From: JAHBXC01 sp964350875
GTDB taxonomy: Bacteria; Planctomycetota; Phycisphaerae; Phycisphaerales; UBA1924
Direction: 5' to 3'
NCBI GenBank assembly: GCA_964350875.1
Contig: CAYGLT010000044.1
Span: forward strand, 1 to 20,992
DNA length: 20,992 nucleotides
Shown: positions 14,553 to 20,992 of the stretch, piece by piece
Layout: each line of letters opens with the position of its first letter
How positions within the stretch are numbered: the first letter of the stretch is position 1
Notes under the pieces: model-generated
What the model was told of the DNA's origin: nothing
The model's input: only the letters and a program-made list of their open reading frames with translations
Database searches by the model: none
Translations under genes and position numbers: made by a program

Positions 14553-15743
14553 TCAGTCGAGCCAGTCCTTCTGCTTCAGGCGTTCGGGCACATACACCTC
14601 GGTGACATACGAGATGTCCTTGGTGATGAGCGACTCGACTTCCATCTTGAAGCCGTTCTTGAGCATCTTGTCGATCTCACGCTGCCACGGCTTGTTGCTC
14701 GCGAACCACGGGTAGGCGGCGATCTGCTTCGCGCGAGAGATGTCCCGGTCGTTCAGGTCGATCTGGACATCGTCGCTGAGATCGCAACGGTCGTAGTCGA
14801 TCGCGCGAATGCCCAGGAACTTGGCGTTGGGGATCGCCATGCGCTCACTCTCGTAGGCGAGCGCGATCGAACCCTGCTTGATAACGCTGTAGATGTAGTG
14901 TCCCCAGGGGTCGCAATCGAGGAGGCAATACACGGGCAGGCCCAACTCGTGGTGGAGGCGGTGGAGGAGCCGGCGCACGCCGCGGGGCGGCTGACCGCTG
15001 CCTTCGGTCAGGATGCAGTTGTGCTTCTCCCAGAATCGGTCCTCGTTGAATCGAGACCAGACGGTGTCCTTCTCGACATGGAGGACGAACTTCGCGTCGC
15101 ACTTGCCGAACTGGATGACATCGGGCTCGCAGATGCTGGGGATCGCGTAGCCGCCCGAGCCCATGCGGCGGCAGTTGATCTCGTCGCCGTTGTCGGTGAT
15201 GGTGATGTTGCCGACCATCGTGCCGCGCTTCTTGGCGAAGACATGCAGTTCTTCGCGCATGGCGCCGAGGGAGACCTCGAGGTCTTCGAGCACCGCGTCG
15301 CTCTCGGTCTGGTCGTCGAAGGTTTTCTCTTTGGTCCCGGCGATGGTGTGGAGCGAGCGGTAGTACATACCGCGAAGGCTGAGCGTTTTGCCCTCGCCAA
15401 TGAGATCCTTGCAGCCGTTGGCGAGCAGCAGCGACTGCATGAATTTGCGCGCCTGGCTCGCGTTGAAGAAGTTGCGCCGCTGGGTCGCGGCGCCCATCTC
15501 GAGGCGTCGCTTCTTCTCGTTGAATCGCGTATTGGAGAGCGCGCGGGTCGGGACATCGAAGAACGGATCGCCGTCGGCGGATTTGTTCTTCTGCCCGAGC
15601 GAGGTCTCGATCACCCCCTCGGCCATCTGGACGATGCGTGCCGCGGCCTCGCGGCCGCCCGCGCTCGTTCCTTTGCGCCTGCCCGTCGGCGCAGACGCGG
15701 CGGCTGACTTCTTCGAGACCTTCTTGCTGACTTTCTTGGCCAT
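14553..15743 (-). CDS. top6A: DNA topoisomerase VI subunit A (Spo11-like)
   Basis: Subunit A is the DNA-cleaving half of the type IIB topoisomerase, an A2B2 enzyme that passes one duplex through a double-strand break. From the ATG at 15743 it has 396 residues; an ATG four codons upstream is equally possible, and neither has a good ribosome-binding site. The winged-helix 5Y-CAP domain holds the catalytic Tyr in SLRGMYYRSLHTI (second Tyr, about 128). The Toprim domain has the metal-binding Glu in VLHVEKDTVW and the Asp pair in LLDCDPWGHYIYS, followed by SIALAYESERMAIPNAKFLG, close to archaeal subunits. Residues 1-60 form a Lys/Ala/Ser-rich extension (KKVSKKVSKKS) not typical of archaeal forms. 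It follows the B gene by about 54 bases in the same direction. Confidence 0.93.
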   Translation of the reverse strand: MAKKVSKKVSKKSAAASAPTGRRKGTSAGGREAAARIVQMAEGVIETSLGQKNKSADGDPFFDVPTRALSNTRFNEKKRRLEMGAATQRRNFFNASQARKFMQSLLLANGCKDLIGEGKTLSLRGMYYRSLHTIAGTKEKTFDDQTESDAVLEDLEVSLGAMREELHVFAKKRGTMVGNITITDNGDEINCRRMGSGGYAIPSICEPDVIQFGKCDAKFVLHVEKDTVWSRFNEDRFWEKHNCILTEGSGQPPRGVRRLLHRLHHELGLPVYCLLDCDPWGHYIYSVIKQGSIALAYESERMAIPNAKFLGIRAIDYDRCDLSDDVQIDLNDRDISRAKQIAAYPWFASNKPWQREIDKMLKNGFKMEVESLITKDISYVTEVYVPERLKQKDWLD

Positions 15744-15797
15744 CGTTCGGCGCATCCGTTCGCGGTGTTTCGCGGGAGTGGGGGAGTGCTGGTTCGC

Positions 15798-17741
15798 TCA
15801 GGAGAAGAGGCCGGCCGCCTGCGCGCCCGTGCCTTTCTTCTTCTTCACCTTCTTGACGACGACGCGCTTCTTTTTCGCGGGCTTTGCCTCGGCGTCGCCG
15901 CGCGCCGCGCCGGTCGCGGTGTCCGGGTTTGAGCCGTCGTCTTGGTCGTCGCCCGATTCCTTGGTTTTGCGGCGAAGCGGCTTGTCGCCCAGGCCGAAGT
16001 TCTCCGCCTCTTCGGGCGACTCGCGCATGTAGACCGTTTCGTCGTTCATCAGTTCGTCGCGGCGCTTCTTGGTGGGCGTTTTGACGATGTTGCCCTCTTC
16101 GTCCATCTGGATGTCGGCGCGTTCGGTCTTCTTGGCCGCGGTCGCGGTGAGCGCTTCGTAGAGCGGGGCGGGGTCGAGCCCGGTGATGGCGCCGCACGCC
16201 TTGGCGACCTCGCCGATGTATCGCTCGAAGAGCGAGCGGCGCTCGCCTTCGCGGCGCATCTGCTGGCGCCTGCGCAGGTAGATGCCGAGTTTGCGGCCGC
16301 ACTCCTGGAGCGCGAGGCGCATCTCCTTCTCGATCTCTTCGTAGCCCGCGATCGCTTCTTTGCTTTCGCTGGTGAAGGGCACCCAGACGCTGGCCATGTG
16401 GATGGTGACGACGAGGGGGCCGACGGGGAGCGCGCCGCGCGGCTGCTGGAGGCCGTAGCGCTTCCAGTCCATGTCGAGCACGGACTTGAAGGTGGCGCAG
16501 GCGCTCTGCTGGTATTGCAAGGGGACGCGGTTGGCGAAGCGATGCACGCTGGCCGCGTCGTCGCCGGGCAGATTTCCGCCGTAGGCGACGCCTGCTTCGA
16601 TCAGGAACGGGCGGCCGCGGTAGACGGCGGGGGGGCGTGAACTGACGGCGATGAAGTCTGGCTTGAGCCCCTTCTGCAATCCCTTGATGAGCGTGCGCGG
16701 GCCGATGGGGCTGAGGCAATCCGTCGGGGGCGCCATGATGCGCACTTCCTGGATCGCCTTGAAGAGGCGCTCGGCCTCGGCGTGCCCGATCTGCTTCACC
16801 CAACTGCGCTCGGTCAGCCCGGCGTGGGCGCAGATCTCTTTGGCGACTTTGGGCGAGACGCGCGAGAACTCGCTCTTGAAGAACGCGCCGAGTTGCGTGC
16901 TCTGGGTGCGCTCGAGCATCTGGATGAGCGTGCCCAGTTCGATGCCGTGGGGGTGGGGAAGGATCTCGACCGCTTCGGGGGGGAGTTCCTCGACGCCGCG
17001 CGGGTACTCGTAGAGGCGCGGTCCGTCGTCGCCGCTCTGCGCCGGCGCGATGTAGGTGAACGACGCGTGGGGGTTGGCGATGGCGGTGAGTTCGACATAC
17101 TCGTCGACGCTCGCGCGGCCCTTGAGGTACTTGCCTTCGAGTTCGATCTCGACGCGCGTGCCGCGACCTTCGGGGAAGAGTTCGTCGAGGTCTGCGCGCT
17201 CCTTGTCGTCGACGACATCGGCGCGGTTCTTCGAGGTGTCCATTTTGAGGATCACCTCATGCGAGGCCTTCTTGAGGCCGGGTTTGCTGACGATGCGCAC
17301 GGGCTTGCCGGTGGTCATCAGCCCGTACATGCCGGCGGCGGAGATGCCGATGCCCTGCTGGCCGCGGCTCATCTTGAGGCGGTGAAACTTTGATCCGTAG
17401 AGGAGGGAGCCGAAGATGCGCTCGATCTGCGCGCGCACGATGCCGGGTCCGTTGTCCTGCACGGAGACGCGGTAACGCGTGTCGGCGGTCTCTTTGAGGT
17501 GCTCGATCTCGACGCGGATGTGCGGCAGGATGCCGGCTTCCTCGCACGCGTCGAGGGAGTTGTCGACCGCTTCCTTGACGGTCGTGAGCAGCGCCTTGCG
17601 CGGGTTGTCGAACCCGAGGAGGTGGCGGTTCTTGGCAAAGAACTCCGAGACGGAGATCTCGCGCTGCATCGCTGCCATCGATTCGGCGGTGGCGTTGCCC
17701 CGTGCCCCCGCGGCTGCCCCGGCTCGCTTTTTCTTGGCCAT
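15798..17741 (-). CDS. top6B: DNA topoisomerase VI subunit B (GHKL ATPase)
   Basis: Subunit B is the ATP-driven clamp of topoisomerase VI. The 647-residue protein has the GHKL ATPase fold with N-box KEAVDNSLDACEEAG (E57, N61), G1 motif DNGPGI (96-101) and ATP-lid SRGQQGIGISAAGMYG (125-140). An H2TH region follows around RVSPKVAKEICAHAGLTERS. The transducer domain has YGGNLPGDDAASVHRFANRVPLQY and VPFTSESKEAIAGYEE, where the conserved Lys contacts the ATP phosphate in known structures. The last ~100 residues are acidic then strongly basic (KKKRVVVKKVKKKKGTG) and probably disordered; they abut the basic start of subunit A. Length is above the roughly 530 residues of archaeal B subunits because of this tail. 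GGAG lies 11 bases before the ATG. It is the first gene of the B-A unit. Confidence 0.95.
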   Translation of the reverse strand: MAKKKRAGAAAGARGNATAESMAAMQREISVSEFFAKNRHLLGFDNPRKALLTTVKEAVDNSLDACEEAGILPHIRVEIEHLKETADTRYRVSVQDNGPGIVRAQIERIFGSLLYGSKFHRLKMSRGQQGIGISAAGMYGLMTTGKPVRIVSKPGLKKASHEVILKMDTSKNRADVVDDKERADLDELFPEGRGTRVEIELEGKYLKGRASVDEYVELTAIANPHASFTYIAPAQSGDDGPRLYEYPRGVEELPPEAVEILPHPHGIELGTLIQMLERTQSTQLGAFFKSEFSRVSPKVAKEICAHAGLTERSWVKQIGHAEAERLFKAIQEVRIMAPPTDCLSPIGPRTLIKGLQKGLKPDFIAVSSRPPAVYRGRPFLIEAGVAYGGNLPGDDAASVHRFANRVPLQYQQSACATFKSVLDMDWKRYGLQQPRGALPVGPLVVTIHMASVWVPFTSESKEAIAGYEEIEKEMRLALQECGRKLGIYLRRRQQMRREGERRSLFERYIGEVAKACGAITGLDPAPLYEALTATAAKKTERADIQMDEEGNIVKTPTKKRRDELMNDETVYMRESPEEAENFGLGDKPLRRKTKESGDDQDDGSNPDTATGAARGDAEAKPAKKKRVVVKKVKKKKGTGAQAAGLFS

Positions 17742-18157
17742 CGTCGTGGACGCTCCGTCGTCGTCAGAGAGATCGCCCGGGATCCTCCCGAGCGTGCGGG
17801 ACGCTGTGGTGCGCAGGGGTTGCGCGGCGTCCGGCGGGGCCGAGGATAGCGACCGGCGGGCCGCTCGTCAGGGGCTCGAGCGGGCGATTCCGTGAACTTG
17901 GGGAATCTCGCGCGGGGCGGCTCCGAGGCGCATCTTCACAGTTGGGCACTTCTTGCGCTCAGGTTCAATGAAGTCAACTGCCGGAGTGGAACGGGCTTGC
18001 GGCGCCGGGCCTAGCGTCTTTCGGCATGTTGCGCGGCGGGCGCGTTCCCCCTGACCTGACTCCCAGACACCGCTCCCGCCTCGCTACCCTCATCCGGCCC
18101 GGCCACCGTACGGCCGACCGGGAACCGTTTTCATTCGTGGATAGTGGAGGAATTGAG
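17742..18157. other. Divergent spacer, TopoVI B / PEP-CTERM protein
   Basis: This 416-base region must carry the promoter of the topoisomerase operon (leftward) and of the PEP-CTERM gene (rightward). Open frames crossing it have no ribosome-binding sites and atypical composition. I see no convincing promoter; a GGGCAC/TTGC pair near 17944 has the wrong spacing for sigma-54. Confidence 0.4.
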
Positions 18158-18856
18158 ATGAAGAACAGCATCATTGGCGCCGCGCTTCTCGCGATCGCTG
18201 CTGGCGCGTCCGCCGGCACCCCCGAGATCATCGCTTACTGGAACCAGAACAGCAACAACCTCCCGGGCGGCGGGTTCGGCTTCGAGGTCGGCGACTTCCC
18301 CCAGGGCGCTGACAACGGCACGCAGGCCGGCTCGGCCACCCTCTCGGTCGGCGGCGGCGACGCCCTGGCCAACGACGGCTCGACCTACACCTGGCTCCAG
18401 TCGTTCGCCGGCACCGGCATCAACGCGCAGTTCGGCGACGCCTCCGGCGGTTCGATCGCCATCCAGGGCGGCACCGACACCATCAACAACGGCGCCTACT
18501 TCGAGTTCAACTTCAACGCGGCTTCCTACGAGAACATCGCGTTCTCGATGGCCCGTCAGTCGACCGGCACCGGCTTCGACCTCGTCCAGATCGACGCCTA
18601 CAACGGCGGCGCGCTCCTGGGCAACATCGGCAACATCAACAACCGTGACACCTTCTCGCTCTACTCCTTCAACACCGCGCTGCTCGACGGCGTCGCCGAC
18701 GCGACCATCCGTCTGACCTTCACCGGCGCCACCTCGGCCACCGGCAACAACCGCATGGACAACATCGTGATCCAGGGCAACCTGATCCCGACCCCCGGCG
18801 CCGCGGCGCTCATGGGTCTCGGCGGCCTCGTCGCTGCCCGTCGTCGTCGCGCCTAA
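18158..18856 (+). CDS. Secreted PEP-CTERM-like anchored protein
   Basis: From the ATG at 18158 the protein has 232 residues; GGAGG lies seven bases upstream, the best ribosome-binding site in the window, so the longer frame from 18026 is rejected. Residues 1-19 are a signal peptide (MKNSIIGAALLAIAAGASA). The mature part is Gly/Asn/Ala-rich and acidic, with beta-sandwich character (FEFNFNAASYENIAFSMAR), lacks Cys, and resembles extracellular carbohydrate-binding or surface proteins. The C-terminus IPTPGAAALMGLGGL, then VAARRRRA, is a PEP-CTERM-type sorting tail with Pro-Thr-Pro, a hydrophobic helix and an Arg cluster. Such proteins are thought to be processed by an exosortase and delivered to the envelope or matrix. 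No exosortase is in the window. A strong terminator follows. Confidence 0.9.
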   Translation: MKNSIIGAALLAIAAGASAGTPEIIAYWNQNSNNLPGGGFGFEVGDFPQGADNGTQAGSATLSVGGGDALANDGSTYTWLQSFAGTGINAQFGDASGGSIAIQGGTDTINNGAYFEFNFNAASYENIAFSMARQSTGTGFDLVQIDAYNGGALLGNIGNINNRDTFSLYSFNTALLDGVADATIRLTFTGATSATGNNRMDNIVIQGNLIPTPGAAALMGLGGLVAARRRRA

Positions 18857-18887
18857 TCGCGACCGACCGACAACTTCATGACCGAAA

Positions 18888-18926
18888 CGCGGGCGGGTTC
18901 CTTTCGGAGCCCGCCCGTTCTTTTTT
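18888..18926 (+). terminator. Intrinsic terminator of the PEP-CTERM gene
   Basis: CGGGCGGG (18890-18897) pairs with CCCGCCCG (18910-18917), and the stem continues through TTCC/GGAG with one G-T pair to a TTTC loop. A run of T (18918-18926, TTCTTTTTT) follows directly. It stands 31 bases after the stop codon. Confidence 0.92.
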
Positions 18927-18951
18927 CGTTTTGATTCACTGCGTGAGCGTC

Positions 18952-20007
18952 TCACACGCCGGGGCGCGCGGGGCGACGCCCGTTCCTCCGTACCGGGCCC
19001 GGCCGCTCATCGGGGCCGCCGCCCGGGCCGCGCTGGCGTATGGACGCGTCGGGCACGCCCCGCCATAGCGCGGGGACCTGCGGGAACTTCTCCGACATCA
19101 CGTAGTAGTAAGTCCCTTCCGGGAACTCAGGAGTCACTCCGAAGCGGCCGTTGCACTCGTCGAGGTCGCCGAGTCCTTCGACATACTCGTAGTCCAGACC
19201 GAAGGTCCCGTCGTAGGCGCCACCCGGTCCTTCCGGCGGTTCGGGTCGATCGCCCGGCTTAAGCCGGTAACTCGTGCGCAGTTCCTTCAGTTCGGAGTTC
19301 GGATCGTCGGGGTCGCTGTATCCCCAGGGGCCGTAGATCGGGAAGCCGTCGAAGGCCCAGCCGAGCAACATCATGCGCTCGACGCCTTGCTCGCCGGCAA
19401 GCGATTCGATGAGCCCGGTCGGGAGCCCGTGGTAGTGGTACTTGCCCGTCGGTTGCACATGCGCGTTGTTGCGGTCGAGCCCGAGGGGCACGCCGCCGCC
19501 GAGCGCTTCGTAGTTCCACGGCGAACCGCCGCCGAAGGTCCGGCTTTGCTCGGCGGTCCAGAACTCGCCCGTCCCGACATCGAACACGACGCCGTTGATC
19601 GCGATGCCGAATTCGGGACGAGCCATGATGGGCTCGGCGCCGCGCGTGGGCTTCAGCGGTATTTTGTACTCGTGATTCTGCGGGCGCAGCGCGTTGGGGT
19701 TGTCCTTGTTCGGGAATGTTCCCGTCTCGTGCGCCGGGAGCCCGTTCGCGCGGATCACGCGGTATTCGCCCTCGATCGTGATCGACACCATCGGCGCCGG
19801 CAACTCGATCGCCTTCATGGGTTCGGGCCTCCCGTTCACCCCCGGCTCCCCCGGCGCCCCGCGGGGGGGCCCGGGTTGCGCGGACGCTGCCGCGTACTGC
19901 GCGGGGTCGAGTTCGGGCGCCGACTCGTGGCCCGGGTGGGCAAGGGCGACGCTCGAGCCCAGCAGGCCGGCCGCCGAGAGCAAGCGCAGGTGGTTCGTGT
20001 GTGACAT
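18952..20007 (-). CDS. Secreted YHYH-domain protein
   Basis: From the ATG at 20007 the protein has 351 residues, starting with a signal peptide (HLRLLSAAGLLGSSVALA, cleavage near AHPGHES). The upstream extension of the frame has no signal or supported start. The domain named after the Tyr-His-Tyr-His motif is present at 190-193 (PTGKYHYHGLPTGL), with the usual companions EFGIAINGVVFDVGTGE (about 132-148), WNYEALGGG and MLLGWAFDGFPIYGPWGY (213-230). The domain is widespread in secreted bacterial proteins, and its biochemical function is unknown; the His/Tyr motif suggests metal binding. The N-terminus HPGHES and the Pro/Gly/Arg-rich tail are probably disordered. It converges on the PEP-CTERM gene across a 95-base spacer containing that gene's terminator. 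Ribosome binding is weak (GAAAG ten bases upstream). Confidence 0.88.
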   Translation of the reverse strand: MSHTNHLRLLSAAGLLGSSVALAHPGHESAPELDPAQYAAASAQPGPPRGAPGEPGVNGRPEPMKAIELPAPMVSITIEGEYRVIRANGLPAHETGTFPNKDNPNALRPQNHEYKIPLKPTRGAEPIMARPEFGIAINGVVFDVGTGEFWTAEQSRTFGGGSPWNYEALGGGVPLGLDRNNAHVQPTGKYHYHGLPTGLIESLAGEQGVERMMLLGWAFDGFPIYGPWGYSDPDDPNSELKELRTSYRLKPGDRPEPPEGPGGAYDGTFGLDYEYVEGLGDLDECNGRFGVTPEFPEGTYYYVMSEKFPQVPALWRGVPDASIRQRGPGGGPDERPGPVRRNGRRPARPGV

Positions 20008-20130
20008 GGCCGTGTGCTTTCGTTCGGAGGAAATGGGCCGTCGCGTGGGCGACAGCGCGGACGACGAGGCGTCACGCCGGAGTGCAACGACGCTTCGCGC
20101 GCGGGATTGCGTTGATCCGACATCACCGGA

Positions 20131-20176
20131 CGAAACGCGGGCGGGTTCCTGTCGGAGCCCGCCCGCTTCGTTTTTC
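20131..20176 (+). terminator. Second copy of the same terminator, with no + strand gene before it
   Basis: CGGGCGGG (20138-20145) and CCCGCCCG (20158-20165) form the core, extended outward by CG-AA / TTCG pairs with two bulges, and followed by TTTTT at 20171-20175. The 31 bases at 20135-20165 match 18887-18917 with a single difference in the loop. Its T-run points rightward, yet both neighbours are on the minus strand. On the minus strand it is a hairpin without a U-tract, perhaps a weak terminator for the gene ending at 20204. Confidence 0.7.
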
Positions 20177-20203
20177 TCTCTGTTCCTCCAGCCCGTCGTC
20201 GGA

Positions 20204-20728
20204 TCAGCGCCGGCGGCGCATCGCGAGCAGGCCGCCCATCGCGAGCAGGCCGCCCGCGGCGGGGGCGGGCACATCGGGCCCGATGATCTCCCAGCGGCTG
20301 TCGTTGCTGAAGGTCCCGCTGTAGATCGGGATGTCTCCGTCGACGCCGTACAACTCGAAGCCCCACAGCGCGGGGGCCGTGACGCCGTTGAGGTCGTCGA
20401 AGGTCATGTCGACATTGAAGGTTCCCTGGCCGAACCAGCCGAGGTCGGCGCCGGTGAGGTAGATGAACCCTTCGCCCACGGGCGCAACGAGGAGCATCAC
20501 GAGGTTCTCGGCCTGGAACTCGTTGGCCGTCGTGAACTCCGCAACGAGCCGGGTCTGCTCGATCGTCACCCCGGTAGGGCCGAGGAAACGGAACATGATG
20601 GTGTTGTTGATCTGCTCCCCTTCGGGGAAGAAGTCGATCGCGTGAACCGCGGCGAGCGCACTGCTCGCGCCGCTGCAAGCGACAACGCCGACGACGAGCG
20701 CCGAGGCGACACATCCGGATTGCAACAT
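20204..20728 (-). CDS. Small secreted PEP-CTERM-like protein
   Basis: From the ATG at 20728 the protein has 174 residues; GGAG sits eight bases upstream, so I prefer it to the GTG nine bases earlier. A signal peptide (VASALVVGVVACSGASSALA) is followed by a beta-rich mature domain of ~120 residues (FNVDMTFDDLNGVTAPALWGFELYG) ending with a segment resembling proprotein-convertase P-type or PEP-CTERM choice-of-anchor beta sandwiches; no exact family is recognised. The C-terminus VPAPAAGGLLAMGGLLAMRRRR is a PEP-CTERM-type tail ending in four Arg. The helix consists of an 18-base tandem duplication. It should be exported and anchored or released by an exosortase encoded elsewhere. Confidence 0.85.
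   Translation of the reverse strand: MLQSGCVASALVVGVVACSGASSALAAVHAIDFFPEGEQINNTIMFRFLGPTGVTIEQTRLVAEFTTANEFQAENLVMLLVAPVGEGFIYLTGADLGWFGQGTFNVDMTFDDLNGVTAPALWGFELYGVDGDIPIYSGTFSNDSRWEIIGPDVPAPAAGGLLAMGGLLAMRRRR
20220..20256 (-). repeat. 18-base tandem duplication in the sorting helix
   Basis: The unit CATCGCGAGCAGGCCGCC occurs twice in a row near 20220-20256, encoding GGLLAM-GGLLAM in the hydrophobic helix of the PEP-CTERM tail. It keeps the frame. Confidence 0.8.
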
Positions 20729-20865
20729 TCGCTTCACTCCACACGCCCGGGGGTCGAATCCCGGGCGGGCTTTCCTCCTCCGGCTTCCCTTGCTGGGCCG
20801 TCGGTCACCGTTCTACGCCGGCGGACGAAATCGGTTTCACGGCCTCCGAAGAGTGATATCTTGCG

Positions 20866-20992
20866 ATGATGCCCGCCCCCGCTCAACTCGCCTGCCTGGC
20901 CTGCGGCTACGACCTTTCCGGGATCGAGGCGGGGCGCTGCCCGGAGTGCGGCCGCGATTTCACCGGGAACGACGGCCCGTCGATGGCGCGGC
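20866..20992 (+). CDS. Zinc-ribbon protein, 3' end outside the window
   Basis: Only 42 codons are visible before the window ends. From the ATG at 20866 (or the next codon, 20869) the frame reads two Cys pairs, CLACGYDLSG (Cys 10 and 13) and CPECGRDF (Cys 25 and 28), a four-Cys zinc ribbon. Planctomycete genomes hold many proteins with this CxxCGYDL...CPECG start, usually followed by membrane helices, so the remainder may be an integral membrane protein. No strong ribosome-binding site is seen. The gene diverges from the PEP-CTERM gene across a 137-base spacer. Confidence 0.7.
   Translation, partial: MMPAPAQLACLACGYDLSGIEAGRCPECGRDFTGNDGPSMAR

Noticed and set aside
14845..16803. 652-residue minus-strand frame across both TopoVI genes
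   Set aside because: Arg/Pro/His-rich out-of-frame shadow of two clearly recognisable genes.
17942..17960. Sigma-54 promoter (GGGCAC...TTGC) before the PEP-CTERM gene
   Set aside because: The GG and GC elements are 8 bases apart instead of 10.
19694..20869. 391-residue + strand open frame opposite the YHYH and PEP-CTERM genes
   Set aside because: It runs through the terminator hairpin at 20131-20176 and is antisense to two genes with signal peptides and sorting signals.
1..20992. tRNA, rRNA, CRISPR array, insertion sequence or prophage
   Set aside because: No cloverleaf with a T-loop consensus, no regularly spaced repeats, and no transposase or phage structural genes were seen; the lone tyrosine recombinase looks like a Xer protein.

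Overview
This is GC-rich bacterial chromosomal DNA. Several traits point to a planctomycete of the Phycisphaerae type. There are two small secreted proteins ending in a PEP-CTERM-like tail (Pro-x-Pro, a Gly/Ala/Leu-rich helix, then an Arg cluster). There is a complete bacterial DNA topoisomerase VI pair, and a zinc-ribbon gene start of a kind common in planctomycetes. The taxonomic call is inference; there is no rRNA or other marker in the window.

Layout. 1-1538: an RDD-family membrane protein (+), open at the left edge. 1555-2034: a PhnB-like VOC protein (-). 2256-8028: a four-gene + strand unit made of a large membrane-anchored TPR protein, a FlgN-like coiled-coil protein, a soluble NtrB/FlrB-like histidine kinase and an NtrC/FlrC-like sigma-54 activator. 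The last three are packed with 1-4 base overlaps, which suggests a flagellar regulatory module. 8095-14307: a minus-strand series read right to left as ANTAR response regulator, a gene-free 540-base stretch rich in inverted repeats, a TolB-like propeller lipoprotein, a second lipoprotein with a CsgG/FlgO-like look, a 61-residue small protein, a XerC/D-type recombinase and a secreted FKBP prolyl isomerase. 14553-17741: topoisomerase VI subunits B then A (-). 18158-20728: two PEP-CTERM proteins flanking a secreted YHYH-domain protein, with two nearly identical terminator hairpins. 20866-end: the start of a zinc-ribbon protein (+), cut by the window edge.

How they work together. The kinase and activator should form one phosphorelay ending at sigma-54 promoters, and the FlgN-like gene in front suggests flagellar genes as targets. 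The TolB-like and CsgG-like lipoproteins are probably an envelope pair. TopoVI B and A are one enzyme. The ANTAR regulator should act on RNA rather than DNA, which makes the adjacent hairpin-rich, protein-free stretch at 13158-13698 the most interesting unexplained part of the window. I see no tRNA, rRNA, CRISPR array, insertion sequence or prophage.
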